From assembly GCF_000143535.2 (NCBI RefSeq), contig NC_037310.1:2232001-2296000 (forward strand): 64,000 nucleotides of DNA, given 5' to 3'. The notes beneath the pieces were generated by a model. That model saw nothing but the letters and a program-made list of their open reading frames with translations. It was not told where the DNA came from and searched no databases. The position numbers and the translations under genes were made by a program. Every line of letters begins with the position of its first letter. The stretch's first letter is position 1. Origin of the DNA: Botrytis cinerea B05.10 (Eukaryota > Ascomycota > Leotiomycetes > Helotiales > Sclerotiniaceae). Positions 63,547-64,000 of the stretch are shown here, in pieces.

Positions 63547-64000
63547 CTTTCAGAACCGATGCTTTAACACGATGACGAGGAGATTGGTGTTCTGAGGAAA
63601 GTTTAAGACGAGGAAAGAGAACACCACTATGTTCCCATGATCTTACTATATCAAGATAAGACTTAGCAGTGATCCCCCTCGTACTTGCCTTACATATTCA
63701 ACAGGGATGTTCACGAAGTGGATAAATCAATATAATCAGTATAGTCTGCCAGTAGGCGAGTAGACATCGTATTTGCATACGTCAATCAGATGAGAGTACA
63801 GTTGTATGTATATGAAAATGAGAACAAAGCGCCCATTTCTGTCATGTTGCATATGTCTCTGCAGGATCTTTGCGGGTTGCCCCAGAATAAGCGGGAGTAA
63901 CGGATCGGCCGTTGAACATCATCACAGTCGCTGTTCCACGGAGAGGGCCTAGCAACTCCAGAATATGATATCGGCCCCCACTATCCGAATGTTGTGTTTT
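63547..64000. other. Upstream region of the Unc93-like gene
   Basis: About 450 bp to the window edge, presumed promoter. No other gene start is seen. Confidence 0.5.

Overview
This window comes from a filamentous ascomycete nuclear genome. The genes have short GT-AG introns of about 45-100 bp with CTRAC-like branch points. The gene set is eukaryotic housekeeping (PCNA, 26S and 20S proteasome subunits, eIF3j, enolase, BAR-PH-ArfGAP, Mph1) plus fungal transporters. The protein sequences resemble Leotiomycetes (Botrytis/Sclerotinia type); that placement is my inference, not a search result. No CRISPR array, bacterial operon, rRNA or convincing tRNA was found.

Layout. Positions 1-369 hold the 5' part of a Ser/Thr-rich gene running off the left edge. 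A gene-poor stretch follows to 5.88 kb. From 5.9 to 12.1 kb there is a sugar transporter, then PCNA, pyridoxal kinase and dUTPase. From 12.1 to 24.9 kb the content is mostly lineage-specific hypothetical proteins. Here I also find a decayed SAM-methyltransferase pseudogene of the meroterpenoid-cluster type and a small two-exon gene whose frame continues for 84 codons past its TAG stop. From 25 to 31.9 kb lie a C2-domain protein and a six-exon BAR-PH-ArfGAP-ankyrin protein. From 33.6 to 49 kb there are a hotdog thioesterase, eIF3j, enolase, Rpt4, Gfa1 and a Chk2-type FHA kinase. From 50.3 to 59 kb there are an HCNGP-type splicing/transcription protein, proteasome beta7, an Acr3 arsenite exporter and the Mph1/FANCM helicase. 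An AT-rich gene-poor stretch leads to an Unc93-like MFS protein at the right edge.

How the genes relate. There is no obvious metabolic cluster, and most genes act independently in replication and genome stability (PCNA, dUTPase, Chk2, Mph1), protein turnover (Rpt4, beta7), cell-wall precursor supply (Gfa1), glycolysis and membrane traffic. Three of the four replication/repair genes carry MluI-box-like ACGCGT/ACGCGA motifs close to their starts, which would fit shared G1/S control.

Exon-intron structures were built by hand from splice signals and checked for reading phase; all multi-exon models given for recognised genes sum to whole codons. The most unusual structural points are a PCNA start codon split by an intron, a 5-nt first coding exon in GFA1, an 11-nt microexon in pyridoxal kinase and a GC-AG intron in the sugar transporter.
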